A stretch of 64,000 nucleotides of DNA from assembly GCA_947492525.1 (NCBI GenBank), contig CANLNQ010000012.1:1-64000 (forward strand), read 5' to 3'. The position numbers were made by a program, and so were the translations under genes. The stretch comes from an uncultured Granulosicoccus sp. Lineage in GTDB: Bacteria > Pseudomonadota > Gammaproteobacteria > Granulosicoccales > Granulosicoccaceae. The notes beneath the pieces are model-generated. The model did not search any database, was not told the DNA's origin, and saw nothing but the letters and a program-made list of their open reading frames with translations. This document shows positions 1 through 10,351 of the stretch, piece by piece. Position 1 is the stretch's first letter. Every line of letters starts with the position of its first letter.

Positions 1-2800
1 TCCACAGCAATACTCGCCGCGGCTCCACCGCCATCGCTGGTGATAGCCGGTGCTTCGTTGACATCGTTGATGGTGACCGTCAGCAATTGAACATCGGTCA
101 GCCCATCGTCGTCGGTTACTGTGACTTCGACTTCATAGCTGGCCTGGCCTTCATGATTGGGCACAGCACTGAACGTGAGCTCACCACTTACTGCGTCGAT
201 ACTGAATGCGGCCTGATCTGCACCGCCACTCAGGCTGTAGGTCTGCGTATCTCCTGCATCGGCGTCAGACGCTTGAACCGTAGTGACCGCGAGCTGGTTT
301 TCATCCACAGCAATACTCGCCGCGGCTCCACCGCCATCGCTGGTGATAGCCGGTGCTTCGTTGACATCGTTGATGGTGACAGTCAATGTTTGAACATCGC
401 TTAGCCCATCGCTATCGGTTACTGTGACTTCAACTTCGTAACTGGCCTGGACTTCATGGTTCGGTGCTGCATTGAACGCGAGCGCGCCACTTACTGCGTC
501 GATACTGAACGCGGCCTGATCTGCACCGCCACTCACGCTATAGGTCAGCGTATCTCCGGCATCGACATCTGACGCTTCGACTGTTGTCACGGCTGTCTGG
601 TTTTCATCTACCGCAATGCTCGCCGCGGCTCCACCACCATCGCTGGTGATGACCGGTGCTTCGTTGACATCGTTGACGGTGACCATCAGCAATTGAACAT
701 CGGTCAGCCCATCGTCATCGGTTGCCGTGACTTGCACTTCGTAGCTGGCTTGGGCTTCATGATTCGGCACAGTATTGAACGTGAGCGCGCCACTTACTGC
801 GTCGATACTGAATGCGGCCTGATCTGCACCGCCACTCAGACTGTAGGTCTGCGTATCTCCAGTATCGACATCAGACGCTACGACCGTCGTCACGGCTATC
901 TGGTTTTCATCGACGGCAATACTGGCTGTTGCTCCACCGCCATCGCTGGTGATGACCGGTGCTTCGTTGACATCGTTGATGGTGACAGTCAGTGTTTGAA
1001 TATCGCTTAGTCCATCGCTATCGGTTACTGTGACTTCAACTTCGTAACTGGCCTGGACTTCATGGTTCGGTGCTGCGTTGAACGTGAGCGCGCCACTGAC
1101 TGCGTCGATACTGAACGCGGCCTGATCTGCACCACCACTCACGCTATAGGTCTGCGTGTCTCCGGCATCAACATCTGACGCTTCGACCGTCGTCACGGCT
1201 GTCTGATTTTCATCGACGGTTATATTGGCTGTGGCCCCACCGCCATTGCTGGTGATAGCCGGTGCTTCGTTGACGTCGTTGACGGTGACAGTCAGCACCT
1301 GAACATCAGTCAACCCACCGTCGTCGGTCACCGTGACCTCCACTTCGTAGCTGGATTGAGCCTCATGATCCGGCGCAGTATTGAACGTGAGCGCGCCACT
1401 GACTGCGTCGATACTGAATGCGGCCTGATCTGCACCGCCACTCACGCTATAGGTCTGTGTAGCTCCAGTATCGACATCAGACGCTTCGACCGTCGTCACG
1501 GCTATCTGGTTTTCATCCACAGCAATACTCGCCGCGGCTCCACCACCATCGCTGGTGATGACCGGTGCTTCGTTGACATCGTTGATGGTGACAGTCAGTG
1601 TTTGAACATCGCTTAGCCCATCGCTATCGGTTACTGTGACTTCAACTTCGTAACTGGCCTGGACTTCATGGTTCGGTGCTGCGTTGAACGTGAGCGCGCC
1701 ACTGACTGCGTCGATACCGAATGCAGCCTGATCTGCACCACCACTCAGGCTGTAGGTCTGCGTATCTCCTGCATCGGCGTCAGACGCTTGCACCGTAGTG
1801 ACTGCGAGCTGATTTTCATCGACGGCAGTACTGGCTGTTGCTCCACCACCTTCACTGGTGATGACCGGTGCTTCATTCACATCGTTGATCGTGACAGTCA
1901 GCACCTGAACATCAGTCAGCCCACCGTCGTCGGTCACCGTGACCTCCACTTCGTAGCTGGATTGAGCCTCATGATCCGGGGCGACGTTGAACGTGAGCGC
2001 GCCGCTCAAGGTATCGAGACTGAACGCAGCCTGATCTGCACCGCCACTCACGCTATAGGTCTGTGTAGCTCCAGTATCGACATCAGACGCTTGCACCGTC
2101 GTCACGGCTGTCTGATTTTCATCGACGGCAATACTGGCTGTTGCTCCACCGCCATCGCTGGTGATGACTGGCGCTTCATTGACATCGTTGATGGTGACAG
2201 TCAGCAGTTGAACATCGGCCAGCCCATCGTCATCGCTTACCGTGACTTCGACTTCGTAGCTGGATTGAGCCTCATGATCCGGGGCGACGTTGAACGTGAG
2301 CGCGCCGCTCCCAGCATCAATACTGAATGCAAGCTGATCTGCACCACCGCTCAGGCTGTACGTCTGCGTGTCTCCGGCATCAACATCTGACGCTTCGACG
2401 GTCGTCACGGCTGTCTGATTTTCATCGACGGAAATATTGGCCGTGGCTCCACCGCCATCACTCGTGATGACCGGCACCTCATTCACATCGTTGATGGTCA
2501 CAGTCAGTAGTTGGACATCGGTCAGCCCACCGTCATCGGTCACCGTGACTTCCACTTCGTAACTGGCCTGGCCTTCATGATTCGGCGCCGCATTGAATGC
2601 AAGCACACCGGTCACGGCATCGATACTGAACGCAGCCTGATCTGCACCACCACTCACGCTATAGGTCTGTGTAGCTCCAGTATCGACATCAGACGCTTCG
2701 ACCGTCGTCACGGCTGTCTGATTTTCATCGACGGCAATACTGGCCGTGGCGCCGCCACCATCGCTCGTGATGACGGGTGCGTCATTCACGGCATTCACGG
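1..2800 (-). repeat. Tandem 303-bp (101-aa) cadherin-like repeats
   Basis: A landmark encoding VNEAPVIT recurs at 52, 355, 658, 961, 1264, 1567, 1870, 2173, 2476 and 2779, an exact 303-bp spacing throughout. Each unit encodes one cadherin-like module with the marks GGGATASIAVDENQ and YEVEVTVTD. Units are very similar at DNA level, especially 52-1870, and the array continues beyond the left edge. Exact period and near-identity point to recent unit duplication or homogenisation. Confidence 0.95.
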
Positions 2801-5800
2801 TTATAGCCATTATCGCGGAATTCGCACCCGGACCAGAATCATTCACGGTATAGCGGAAGTCTGCATCCGTGGATACATCCTGCGCAGGAGTGAAGGTCAG
2901 ATCCGCCAGCTCTGCAGCTGTCACCGTCATGCCATTGCTTACTGTGACTGCACCTGCACTGTGCGTGAGAGTGCCGCCATGAAGATTTAGTGCCGTGAAG
3001 GTGACAGACTGCAGGCTGTCATTCTCTGCATCGGTGTAGGTGAAATCCGTCGGTGTAAATACCAGGGGAGTATCTTCATTGGTAGACACGCTGTTGCCAG
3101 TCGCTACCGGTGCATCAGGCACGGAGGAAACCGTGATGGTAGCAACCCCCAAGTCGAAGCTGAATGCACCATTGAAGAAGAAAAGGGTGTTATCAACCTT
3201 GTCGCCTGCATTGCCTGAAGTCTGATCCCAGGCAGAAAAATGAACCCATGCCGAATCACCATCAACGCCGTCGGGCACAAACCTCAATGAATCATTGGCA
3301 CCCAGCAAAAGCGACTCAGCAAATGACACGGTACCCACGTCGGTCCAGCCAGAGCCAATATTGTATTGCCACTTGCCACTACCATTATCGAGATCGATCA
3401 GGGCAAGACCCTCAAGAGCACCTGAATCCACATCCGTGATGCGGTCTCCACCCGCGCTGGCGATGATCTCGGAGATCAGATTGCCGCTGTTGTCGGTTTC
3501 ATCCTCCGTGATGGTATCCAGCGACATGGTGGCACTGTTATCCAACACCGGCGCATCATTGACTGCCTGAATGGTGACAACGGAGGCAGCACCGACATTG
3601 CTGGTGTCATTCACGCCATCAAGATCAGAATCCGAAACCGACTCGAGTGTAATGGTTCTGGTGGCACCGCCAGGCGCTTCGCTGGTGTTGTCATAAAGCA
3701 GGTTGTCGACAAGTGCCTCTGCAGCAGAGGCGCTCATGAAAGAATCGTCAGTGACGGTGACCGTCGCCGTGGATCCGGCTACGCTTACGAGAACACTGTA
3801 GCCCGAACCCGATGTAAGTGCGGAGAACCCATCGATCAGGTTGACCACCTCGCCATCGATAATCAGTCTCTCACTCCCGGTATCGACAACGTCATCGACG
3901 GTGAATACCAACGAAGAAATCAGCTCACCTGCTTCCACGGGGTCTATCGACGTGTTGCTGAATACTCCCACCGCTCCGCCATTTTCTGTCCAGGCTGGAG
4001 AATCTGGCGTTGTGGAGACCACTGGAGAATCGTCAACGGCTTGCACTCGCATGACAAGCGTATCCGTGGCCGAATCGACGTCGCCGTCATTGACGACAAA
4101 ACTGATGGTTCTGTCGGATGTCTCCGGATCGTCGCTGGTATTTTCGAACGTGATTTCCCGCAATGCATCTTCATAGTCCTGCAGCGTGACCGAGTCAGCA
4201 ACATCGCTCGACAAGGTCAAGGTGATACTGCCATCACCTGCCAAAGGCGCTCCGGGTATGCCACTGACGGAAATACCCAGCGCATTGATGGCAGCCTCAT
4301 TGACACGGAAGATGTCGCCGGCCTTTCCACCCGAGAGACTGACGGTCAGGCTTTCGGCGTGAGTATCATCCGGGTCGGTCAGCGAAAAATCTTCGTCGAT
4401 GATCGCTGCAGGAGCGTAACCTTCGACGAATATCGTGGTTCCTCCCGATGATCGGATGGTGAAATCGCTGATGTTCAGCTGATTCCCCGGACCCGTATCG
4501 TAGTCATACTGAAAATTGGCCAGAATCAATGGACTGATGAAAGCCGTTCCGTGTCGGAACAGCGTTTGACTGGTTGCACCTGAATCGAACGAACCGCCAA
4601 TCGTTATCGAATAGTCAGTGGGTGTATCGGGAATCGGCGTATTGGACAGGAGAGGATACTGATACGTGCCGCCTGTGGGAGACATGTTGCGCACGGCATC
4701 GCCAGCCAGCAGAGTTGGGCCTGCCCAGGGATCGCGCAAGGTGATGACATTGCCGTCGATGCCGTTTTCATCCCACAGATCGAACAGGAAATTACGTGTG
4801 TAGGTGTAATCCGCGTAGGTTTCGCCAAGGCTGTTCGTATACCCGTACCAGGCCAGGGAACGATTCGCGGTGCTGCTGCCTTCGTACCAACCGCTTGCAT
4901 CAGTCAGAACGATTTCTGTCGCTCCGGGCAATAGATCGACGGCCAGAGTCGTATCGACTGCAGCAGCCACCTTGCCAACATGCCTCGAGTTGATCGAGAG
5001 GCCATCGATGTCATAGCTGAAGAAGCCAAGATATTGCCTGGTTACAGGGTCGTAGTTGCCGCCGGCTCCATCACCGCTGTACGCTGTTACCGAGAGATCA
5101 TAGGTACGGCTCGAATCCACCGCGAGCAGGACGTCCGATGAAATGCTGGTTGTCGTGGTAACAGATATTGACGTTGAACCACCGAATTCGCCAACGAATT
5201 CACCAAAACCACCGCGTATGACAGGTGCCTCGTTGATCGAATCCACCAGGATCGTCACCGTTTCCAGATAACTTGCGCCCGAAGCATCAGTCACGGTGAC
5301 ATCGACATCGTGAGACGTGGCGACTTCGTAGTCCAGTGTGTGGCTGGCAGCGACAAGGATTTCGCCTGTCTGGCTATCGATTTCAAAGTTGGCGGAGGAG
5401 TCGGACAAGCCAAATGTGACACCCGACAGCACCTCGTTCACATCCCATTCGACAACATAGGACAAACTGCTGCCGGCAGGTACATCTGCCCAGTTACCAT
5501 CCACCATCAAGCGGGCGTAGTCTTCCCCTGCCGCTTCCGACTGCCCGAACGCCGGCGCGAAGTAATTGCTGGTGGCCGTGCCTCCGGCACCGCCCACCCA
5601 GAATCGCTCATCGGACTCGCTGCTTCCGGACAGCCAGTTCCAGTTTCCATCATTGTTCGTATCAACAGCACCCAACCAGACGTCGTTGCCGGAATCAATC
5701 ACGAATTGTCTGATCAATTCGTTTTCATGATTCGAATGAATGGTGACCAGCTGCCCGGCACTACCATTCAGCGTGTCGGCCCGTGCAGCATCCAGAGCCA

Positions 5801-8800
5801 CATTGAAGCTGACGCCCGTATCCACGAATCGATAGAACTTGCCAGTGCCGGCATCATAGGAGAGGGTCGAATCACTGTTCAGGATGGCCGTTACTGCCTG
5901 CGGTATCTCGATGACTCTCACGTCACTGATGACCGCGCCATAGCCATCGTCTGCACCAGAGGCAAAACGCAGAAGCGTGCTGGCTGAATCCGCCGTGAAG
6001 GTCATGGTGCGAGGCCCATAGACCGCACCATAGGTTGCATGATCGGTGATCGAGAAGTCCGCCGATTGACCAGCTGCCGATGCCGTCAGGTATTTGACCG
6101 CCTCCCCACCTGAAAAGTTACCGGTCATGTTGAAGATCAGCTGGTACTGATGACCGACCTCCGTAACCAGAGTCTGCGTGATGGCACTCGGAAAGTCGCC
6201 GTCGACTCGCTGAAGTTCCAGGCCAACTCCGCCACCGGGGGAGGGGTACTGAGACGTATGCGACACGCTCCCCGATTCCACCGTCCAGGCACCAAAGGTA
6301 TCCCCCTGTGAATGATCAGTCCAGGCGCCGTTATCGCCTTGCAGGAAGTTGCCATCCTTGACCAGATCATTGTCTGTCTCGGGAATGCTCGGCACGATGA
6401 AACCCACCGTCGTACCCACCGCGGCGAGCTCTGATACATGCAGATCCTCAACCGGCGTGCTCTCGACAAAGCCAGCTCCACCGGCATGGGCCACACTCAG
6501 ATTGTTGCCACTGACAATATCGACCACGTCACCTGCACCATCGAAACCATCCATCTGCCAGTTGGCCAACAAGCCAATGGCCGCAGCCTCCGCAGGGCTC
6601 AGGTCAAGCTTGCGCTGATAGCCGAGTGCTATCTCGGTATTGCTGCGAACATGATTCCAGACTCTGACATCGTAAAGCACTCCCTCGAAAATCTCGCCCG
6701 AATCGAACCCGCCATTCAAAGCATCCTGTTCCTGGCCGAACACGAGACTGCCCACACCGGCTGAGCCATCCAGAACGCCCCCGGCCGAAATCCCTGTGCC
6801 ACTGTCTGTCAGCTGACCGTCGACGTGAACCTGCCAATCGCCGTTGGTGTTGTCCCAGGCGAGTGCAATGGCGTGAAACTGGCCGTCACGCAAGCTGTTG
6901 TAGTCGATTCCCGCAAGCCCTGTCGTGGTGGTGTCATCGATCGCGAAACTCAAGGTGCCATCGGCTTCCAGTACCAGACCGACATCGTCTCGACCGTCAG
7001 CTCCCAGATAATCGATCAGCTGCTGCTGATTGCTCGACACGCTCGCAAACGCCACTTCGACGGTGAACGCTGTGGCACCACCGAACACAGCACCCCCATC
7101 AGCGGCCTGCAGATAGGCGTCATTACCACCGTCCACATTCAGCTCCACGCCACTGGACAGATCAGTCGGCGTTGCCGAAGGCTCGACAAAGTCGTTCAAC
7201 GCGACAGTGACATCCTTGGTGTATGGCGGATTGCTGCCATCATCCACGGCTATCGTCAGCGTATGAACAGGATCCGATTCGTAGTCCAGCACGAGGCCAT
7301 CGGATACCACGATCAGACCGGTACTCGCGTCAATGGAGAACGCGCCGCTTACCGTCTGCGAGTCGATCGAATAGCTCAGCGGATTGGTAGCGTCAAGGAC
7401 CTCGTCGGCGTTCCACTCGATGACATAATTGTGCGAAATCCCGGTGGTCGGCATGTCACTCCATTTTCCATCACTGGAGTCGAGCCGAATGGCATCCTCA
7501 CTACCATCCAGATCATTGGGCTGTGTGGAAGACTCCCAGTTCGAATACGGGCCAGCCGGAATTCCGTCCACAGCGCCGTTCCAGAACAGATCACTCTCTG
7601 CCCCGTTCTCGATCCAGCGCCACTCGCCTTCAACCGCGGCATCGCTTCCGCCGATGATTACGCTTGCTCCACCGGTTGCGACATCGGCGATATCGCGAAT
7701 GAACTCGTTCTCTGCCGCTGATCGAATGGTCGCCAACTGCCCACTGACTGAATTCAAGGTGGTGGATTCTGCGTTGGCCCTCGCAGTAGTCTGTTCAAAG
7801 GCCCCCACCACGACCTTGAAGAACTTGCCCGACTCGGCGCTGTAATGCAACTCCGAGTCTGCTGCCAACAGAGAATCGATCTGTGCATCGCGCAATGCCT
7901 CCACGCCTTGCACCGATCCGACTGTGCTGCCATTGACGGCATTTTCACTCACGCTCAGAGCCAGCGATGCCTCACTGGCGGCAAATCCGGCTTCAGCCGT
8001 ATGCTGCACGGTCAGATTGTTCCCGCCGACGAGTTCGGTGACGAGCCCCTCGCTGGACAGATCTGTAAATTGCCAGTTCGCGATCATGCCCTGCTCGTCA
8101 TGGGGCAGATCACCTCGATAGCTGCTGGCTATCTGCTCGGCCGTACGAACATTGCTGAACAGGCGGACATCATGCAGCGTACCGGAAAACGTATTGTTGA
8201 CGACAAAGCCTGCACCGGGAGTTGTCTGATGCTGGCCGATGACAGCTGTCCCACCTGCATCGATCGTGGTGCTCGTCTGATAGCTGTTGCGTCCCAGGCC
8301 CAGTTGCTCACCATCGACATAGAACATCAATATCCCGCCTGCGTTGTCCCAGGTGACCGCGACACTGTGCCTCTGCCCATCAAGCAGTTCTGGTGCTTCG
8401 ACGATACTTCCATACCCCGCATCACCGTTTGCGCTGGTGCGGAAGAAGATCTCACCGGTGGCATCGATACCGACGTAGAGTTCATCCTGACTGCTGGCTG
8501 TCGAATAGGAGAACAGGGTGGTCAGACCGGCAGCTGGCGAATCGATGGAAAAATCGATCTCGATACTGATCATCGAATTCCCCGTGAACAGCTCGTCGCT
8601 TACCTGCAGATAGGTGTCGTTTCCTCCGTCCTGATTGATGCGAAGGCCGCCATCGACTGTCAGCGTCGTGATCAGATCCGTGGGCCCCAGAGTACCTGCC
8701 CAGTCATTCTGCATCCTGACACTCAGCGCGATGTCGCTCTCGATGGTGCCCTGACGATACTCCAGTTCCCAGTCTCCCCCCTGATTGGCGGCACCCGTCA

Positions 8801-9407
8801 GATCGCTGGAGGCGCTCACATCAGCCCCGGTCAGACGGGCCATCGTATCGACGAAGCCCTGCCCGGCACCGTCGCTGGCCACCTCACAGCCATAGAGCAG
8901 AATGTCTGCCCCCGGAGCCAGGGCCTCGCGCCAACCGGCGATCTCCTGTGCCTGTGAAAGCAGACCCAGCGTGTCGATGCGTTCGCCCGCCAGTTCCAGT
9001 GCACCGTTGCTACCGTGAGAGATCAGGTGCAATGTGCTCAGGCCATGCTGATCGGCGAGAATGTCACTGATCTGGCTCAAGGCATCCTTGTCAGGGTCCA
9101 TTATCAGTACCTGTCTGTTCTCCTGACCTGTACGCAACAGATCAGACAGAATCGTCTCGAGATCCGGCAGATTGGCATCCAGAATCACCAGCTCTCGCGG
9201 CTGAACGGTGTCGGCCTGGATCAGGCGCTCATCAGACTGCTCATCGTGCTCGTCTGTTTGCAGCACCACCAGCTCGGCCAGAGGTTCAGGCGCAATATCC
9301 AGTGCTGACAGCGCAGCATCTGCCGAGAACAGGATTCGCTTTTCCAGCGTCTCGAGATGAAATTCCGGTAGCGATGTGTTTCTGGCCGGCCTGTATCTGC
9401 GTGCCAT
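1..9407 (-). CDS. Giant DUF4347 / LamG / C-type lectin / cadherin-repeat surface protein (C-terminus beyond window)
   Basis: The frame is open from the ATG at 9407 to the window edge (3135 complete codons, no stop). Residues 21-30 read LEKRILFSAD, a LEPR-XLL-like motif found near the N-terminus of very long Gram-negative proteins; no classical signal peptide precedes it. Approximate domain order: DUF4347 (69-225), LamG/ConA-like (250-465), C-type-lectin-like (520-670), cadherin-like, second LamG (745-970), a DUF642-like segment (1017-1165), second lectin-like (1180-1322), cadherin-like, an unassigned stretch, VCBS/cadherin-like modules, then a tandem array of 101-aa cadherin-like repeats. The expected role is an adhesin or matrix protein outside the cell. 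The start lies 8 bp after the adaptor stop, so translation is probably coupled. The many plus-strand open frames opposite it are shadows of the repeats. Confidence 0.93.
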   Translation of the reverse strand, partial: MARRYRPARNTSLPEFHLETLEKRILFSADAALSALDIAPEPLAELVVLQTDEHDEQSDERLIQADTVQPRELVILDANLPDLETILSDLLRTGQENRQVLIMDPDKDALSQISDILADQHGLSTLHLISHGSNGALELAGERIDTLGLLSQAQEIAGWREALAPGADILLYGCEVASDGAGQGFVDTMARLTGADVSASSDLTGAANQGGDWELEYRQGTIESDIALSVRMQNDWAGTLGPTDLITTLTVDGGLRINQDGGNDTYLQVSDELFTGNSMISIEIDFSIDSPAAGLTTLFSYSTASSQDELYVGIDATGEIFFRTSANGDAGYGSIVEAPELLDGQRHSVAVTWDNAGGILMFYVDGEQLGLGRNSYQTSTTIDAGGTAVIGQHQTTPGAGFVVNNTFSGTLHDVRLFSNVRTAEQIASSYRGDLPHDEQGMIANWQFTDLSSEGLVTELVGGNNLTVQHTAEAGFAASEASLALSVSENAVNGSTVGSVQGVEALRDAQIDSLLAADSELHYSAESGKFFKVVVGAFEQTTARANAESTTLNSVSGQLATIRSAAENEFIRDIADVATGGASVIIGGSDAAVEGEWRWIENGAESDLFWNGAVDGIPAGPYSNWESSTQPNDLDGSEDAIRLDSSDGKWSDMPTTGISHNYVIEWNADEVLDATNPLSYSIDSQTVSGAFSIDASTGLIVVSDGLVLDYESDPVHTLTIAVDDGSNPPYTKDVTVALNDFVEPSATPTDLSSGVELNVDGGNDAYLQAADGGAVFGGATAFTVEVAFASVSSNQQQLIDYLGADGRDDVGLVLEADGTLSFAIDDTTTTGLAGIDYNSLRDGQFHAIALAWDNTNGDWQVHVDGQLTDSGTGISAGGVLDGSAGVGSLVFGQEQDALNGGFDSGEIFEGVLYDVRVWNHVRSNTEIALGYQRKLDLSPAEAAAIGLLANWQMDGFDGAGDVVDIVSGNNLSVAHAGGAGFVESTPVEDLHVSELAAVGTTVGFIVPSIPETDNDLVKDGNFLQGDNGAWTDHSQGDTFGAWTVESGSVSHTSQYPSPGGGVGLELQRVDGDFPSAITQTLVTEVGHQYQLIFNMTGNFSGGEAVKYLTASAAGQSADFSITDHATYGAVYGPRTMTFTADSASTLLRFASGADDGYGAVISDVRVIEIPQAVTAILNSDSTLSYDAGTGKFYRFVDTGVSFNVALDAARADTLNGSAGQLVTIHSNHENELIRQFVIDSGNDVWLGAVDTNNDGNWNWLSGSSESDERFWVGGAGGTATSNYFAPAFGQSEAAGEDYARLMVDGNWADVPAGSSLSYVVEWDVNEVLSGVTFGLSDSSANFEIDSQTGEILVAASHTLDYEVATSHDVDVTVTDASGASYLETVTILVDSINEAPVIRGGFGEFVGEFGGSTSISVTTTTSISSDVLLAVDSSRTYDLSVTAYSGDGAGGNYDPVTRQYLGFFSYDIDGLSINSRHVGKVAAAVDTTLAVDLLPGATEIVLTDASGWYEGSSTANRSLAWYGYTNSLGETYADYTYTRNFLFDLWDENGIDGNVITLRDPWAGPTLLAGDAVRNMSPTGGTYQYPLLSNTPIPDTPTDYSITIGGSFDSGATSQTLFRHGTAFISPLILANFQYDYDTGPGNQLNISDFTIRSSGGTTIFVEGYAPAAIIDEDFSLTDPDDTHAESLTVSLSGGKAGDIFRVNEAAINALGISVSGIPGAPLAGDGSITLTLSSDVADSVTLQDYEDALREITFENTSDDPETSDRTISFVVNDGDVDSATDTLVMRVQAVDDSPVVSTTPDSPAWTENGGAVGVFSNTSIDPVEAGELISSLVFTVDDVVDTGSERLIIDGEVVNLIDGFSALTSGSGYSVLVSVAGSTATVTVTDDSFMSASAAEALVDNLLYDNTSEAPGGATRTITLESVSDSDLDGVNDTSNVGAASVVTIQAVNDAPVLDNSATMSLDTITEDETDNSGNLISEIIASAGGDRITDVDSGALEGLALIDLDNGSGKWQYNIGSGWTDVGTVSFAESLLLGANDSLRFVPDGVDGDSAWVHFSAWDQTSGNAGDKVDNTLFFFNGAFSFDLGVATITVSSVPDAPVATGNSVSTNEDTPLVFTPTDFTYTDAENDSLQSVTFTALNLHGGTLTHSAGAVTVSNGMTVTAAELADLTFTPAQDVSTDADFRYTVNDSGPGANSAIMAITVNAVNDAPVITSDGGGATASIAVDENQTAVTTVEASDVDTGATQTYSVSGGADQAAFSIDAVTGVLAFNAAPNHEGQASYEVEVTVTDDGGLTDVQLLTVTINDVNEVPVITSDGGGATANISVDENQTAVTTVEASDVDAGDTQTYSLSGGADQLAFSIDAGSGALTFNVAPDHEAQSSYEVEVTVSDDDGLADVQLLTVTINDVNEAPVITSDGGGATASIAVDENQTAVTTVQASDVDTGATQTYSVSGGADQAAFSLDTLSGALTFNVAPDHEAQSSYEVEVTVTDDGGLTDVQVLTVTINDVNEAPVITSEGGGATASTAVDENQLAVTTVQASDADAGDTQTYSLSGGADQAAFGIDAVSGALTFNAAPNHEVQASYEVEVTVTDSDGLSDVQTLTVTINDVNEAPVITSDGGGAAASIAVDENQIAVTTVEASDVDTGATQTYSVSGGADQAAFSIDAVSGALTFNTAPDHEAQSSYEVEVTVTDDGGLTDVQVLTVTVNDVNEAPAITSNGGGATANITVDENQTAVTTVEASDVDAGDTQTYSVSGGADQAAFSIDAVSGALTFNAAPNHEVQASYEVEVTVTDSDGLSDIQTLTVTINDVNEAPVITSDGGGATASIAVDENQIAVTTVVASDVDTGDTQTYSLSGGADQAAFSIDAVSGALTFNTVPNHEAQASYEVQVTATDDDGLTDVQLLMVTVNDVNEAPVITSDGGGAAASIAVDENQTAVTTVEASDVDAGDTLTYSVSGGADQAAFSIDAVSGALAFNAAPNHEVQASYEVEVTVTDSDGLSDVQTLTVTINDVNEAPAITSDGGGAAASIAVDENQLAVTTVQASDADAGDTQTYSLSGGADQAAFSIDAVSGELTFSAVPNHEGQASYEVEVTVTDDDGLTDVQLLTVTINDVNEAPAITSDGGGAAASIAV

Positions 9408-9415
9408 TGCCGAGC

Positions 9416-10351
9416 CTACTGCGCTTCGGCATCGGTCTGAGCAGCGCGCCCATCAGGATTGGCAGCCGCCACGGGCGGTGCGAACACGATGCGACAGCGC
9501 TGACCAGCCGGAATCGTGTAACCGGCGTTGGGCATCTTCAAACGGACTCCGAATGTGCCACTTCGAGAATCCAGCATGGCATCAACCACGTCCACGGTTG
9601 ACAGCAGAGAGGTGTCTCCACCCAACTCGGGATACAGCTGTGCCTGATCACCCACCTCGATGGTACCGAACAGGCGTGCCGGAAGCATGACTTCGACACG
9701 TAGCGGATCCAGGGCAGCTACCGTCATCACCGGGTTGTCATAAACGAATTCTCCGGCGAAGGCCAGTTGTTCGACCACCACGCCATCCACCGGGCTGGTC
9801 AGAATGCGCCGTGCGTACAAACGCTCCGAACGCTTGAGTTCCAGTTGCTGGATGCTGCGACTCTCCTGAGCCTGCTTCAGCGTTGCTCTGGCAATCCGGT
9901 ATCGCGCCGTGGCTTCATCGCGTTGCTGGGCCGAGATGAGTTTCTGGCGAAACAGATCCTCCATCCGGTCCCGTTCCAGCTTCGCCAGGGTCAGATCGGC
10001 CTCTCGAACGACGATTTCACTCTCTGTTTCCGCACTGATTCGGGCCAGTGCGACCTCCGCACTCTCCACGCTCGATTCCAGCTGGGCAAGCGGCTGCCCG
10101 CGAGTGACACGCTCACCTCGATCCACCAGAAGTTTGGATATCACCCCTTGCACCGGACTACCGACGTCGGAGATCACCCAGGGTTCGATCAGGCAATCCA
10201 TCGCATCGTCGGCAATCGCTGTCGAGACCTCAGCGCGTGCCGCACCCGGCAGAAACAACAGAGACCCCATTATCAGGCAAGCAGGTCCCACAACAGACGG
10301 CATGGATAGATGCCTTGTTTTCCAACGAAAATGATTGACAAGTGTATTCAT
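9416..10351 (-). CDS. Periplasmic adaptor (HlyD/RND membrane-fusion family)
   Basis: A 311-aa protein with an N-terminal hydrophobic export signal ending near GAARA, then a split biotinyl-lipoyl-like domain (GVISKLLVDRGERVTRG and later SPVDGVVVEQ) around a long alpha-helical hairpin, and a beta-barrel region (VEVMLPARLFGTIEVGD). This is the usual order for periplasmic adaptors of tripartite pumps and type I secretion. It overlaps the SecA-like gene by 4 bp (ATGA) and is followed after 8 bp by the giant adhesin, so it very likely serves that protein. There is no ABC or RND pump gene beside it, which is unusual. No lipobox was seen. Family assignment is firm; its transport partner is inferred. 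Confidence 0.88.
   Translation of the reverse strand: MNTLVNHFRWKTRHLSMPSVVGPACLIMGSLLFLPGAARAEVSTAIADDAMDCLIEPWVISDVGSPVQGVISKLLVDRGERVTRGQPLAQLESSVESAEVALARISAETESEIVVREADLTLAKLERDRMEDLFRQKLISAQQRDEATARYRIARATLKQAQESRSIQQLELKRSERLYARRILTSPVDGVVVEQLAFAGEFVYDNPVMTVAALDPLRVEVMLPARLFGTIEVGDQAQLYPELGGDTSLLSTVDVVDAMLDSRSGTFGVRLKMPNAGYTIPAGQRCRIVFAPPVAAANPDGRAAQTDAEAQ

Noticed and set aside
1-2800. CRISPR array because of regular repeats
   Set aside because: The 303-bp period is coding, has no spacers and keeps one open frame.
87-2990. Series of plus-strand open frames with repeated ERERATDCVDTE-like protein
   Set aside because: They are antisense shadows of the 303-bp cadherin repeats on the minus strand; no ribosome sites and no independent family.
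5310-8957. Long plus-strand frames opposite the adhesin (225, 298 and 370 aa)
   Set aside because: Antisense to recognisable LamG and lectin domains; GC-skewed codon shadow.
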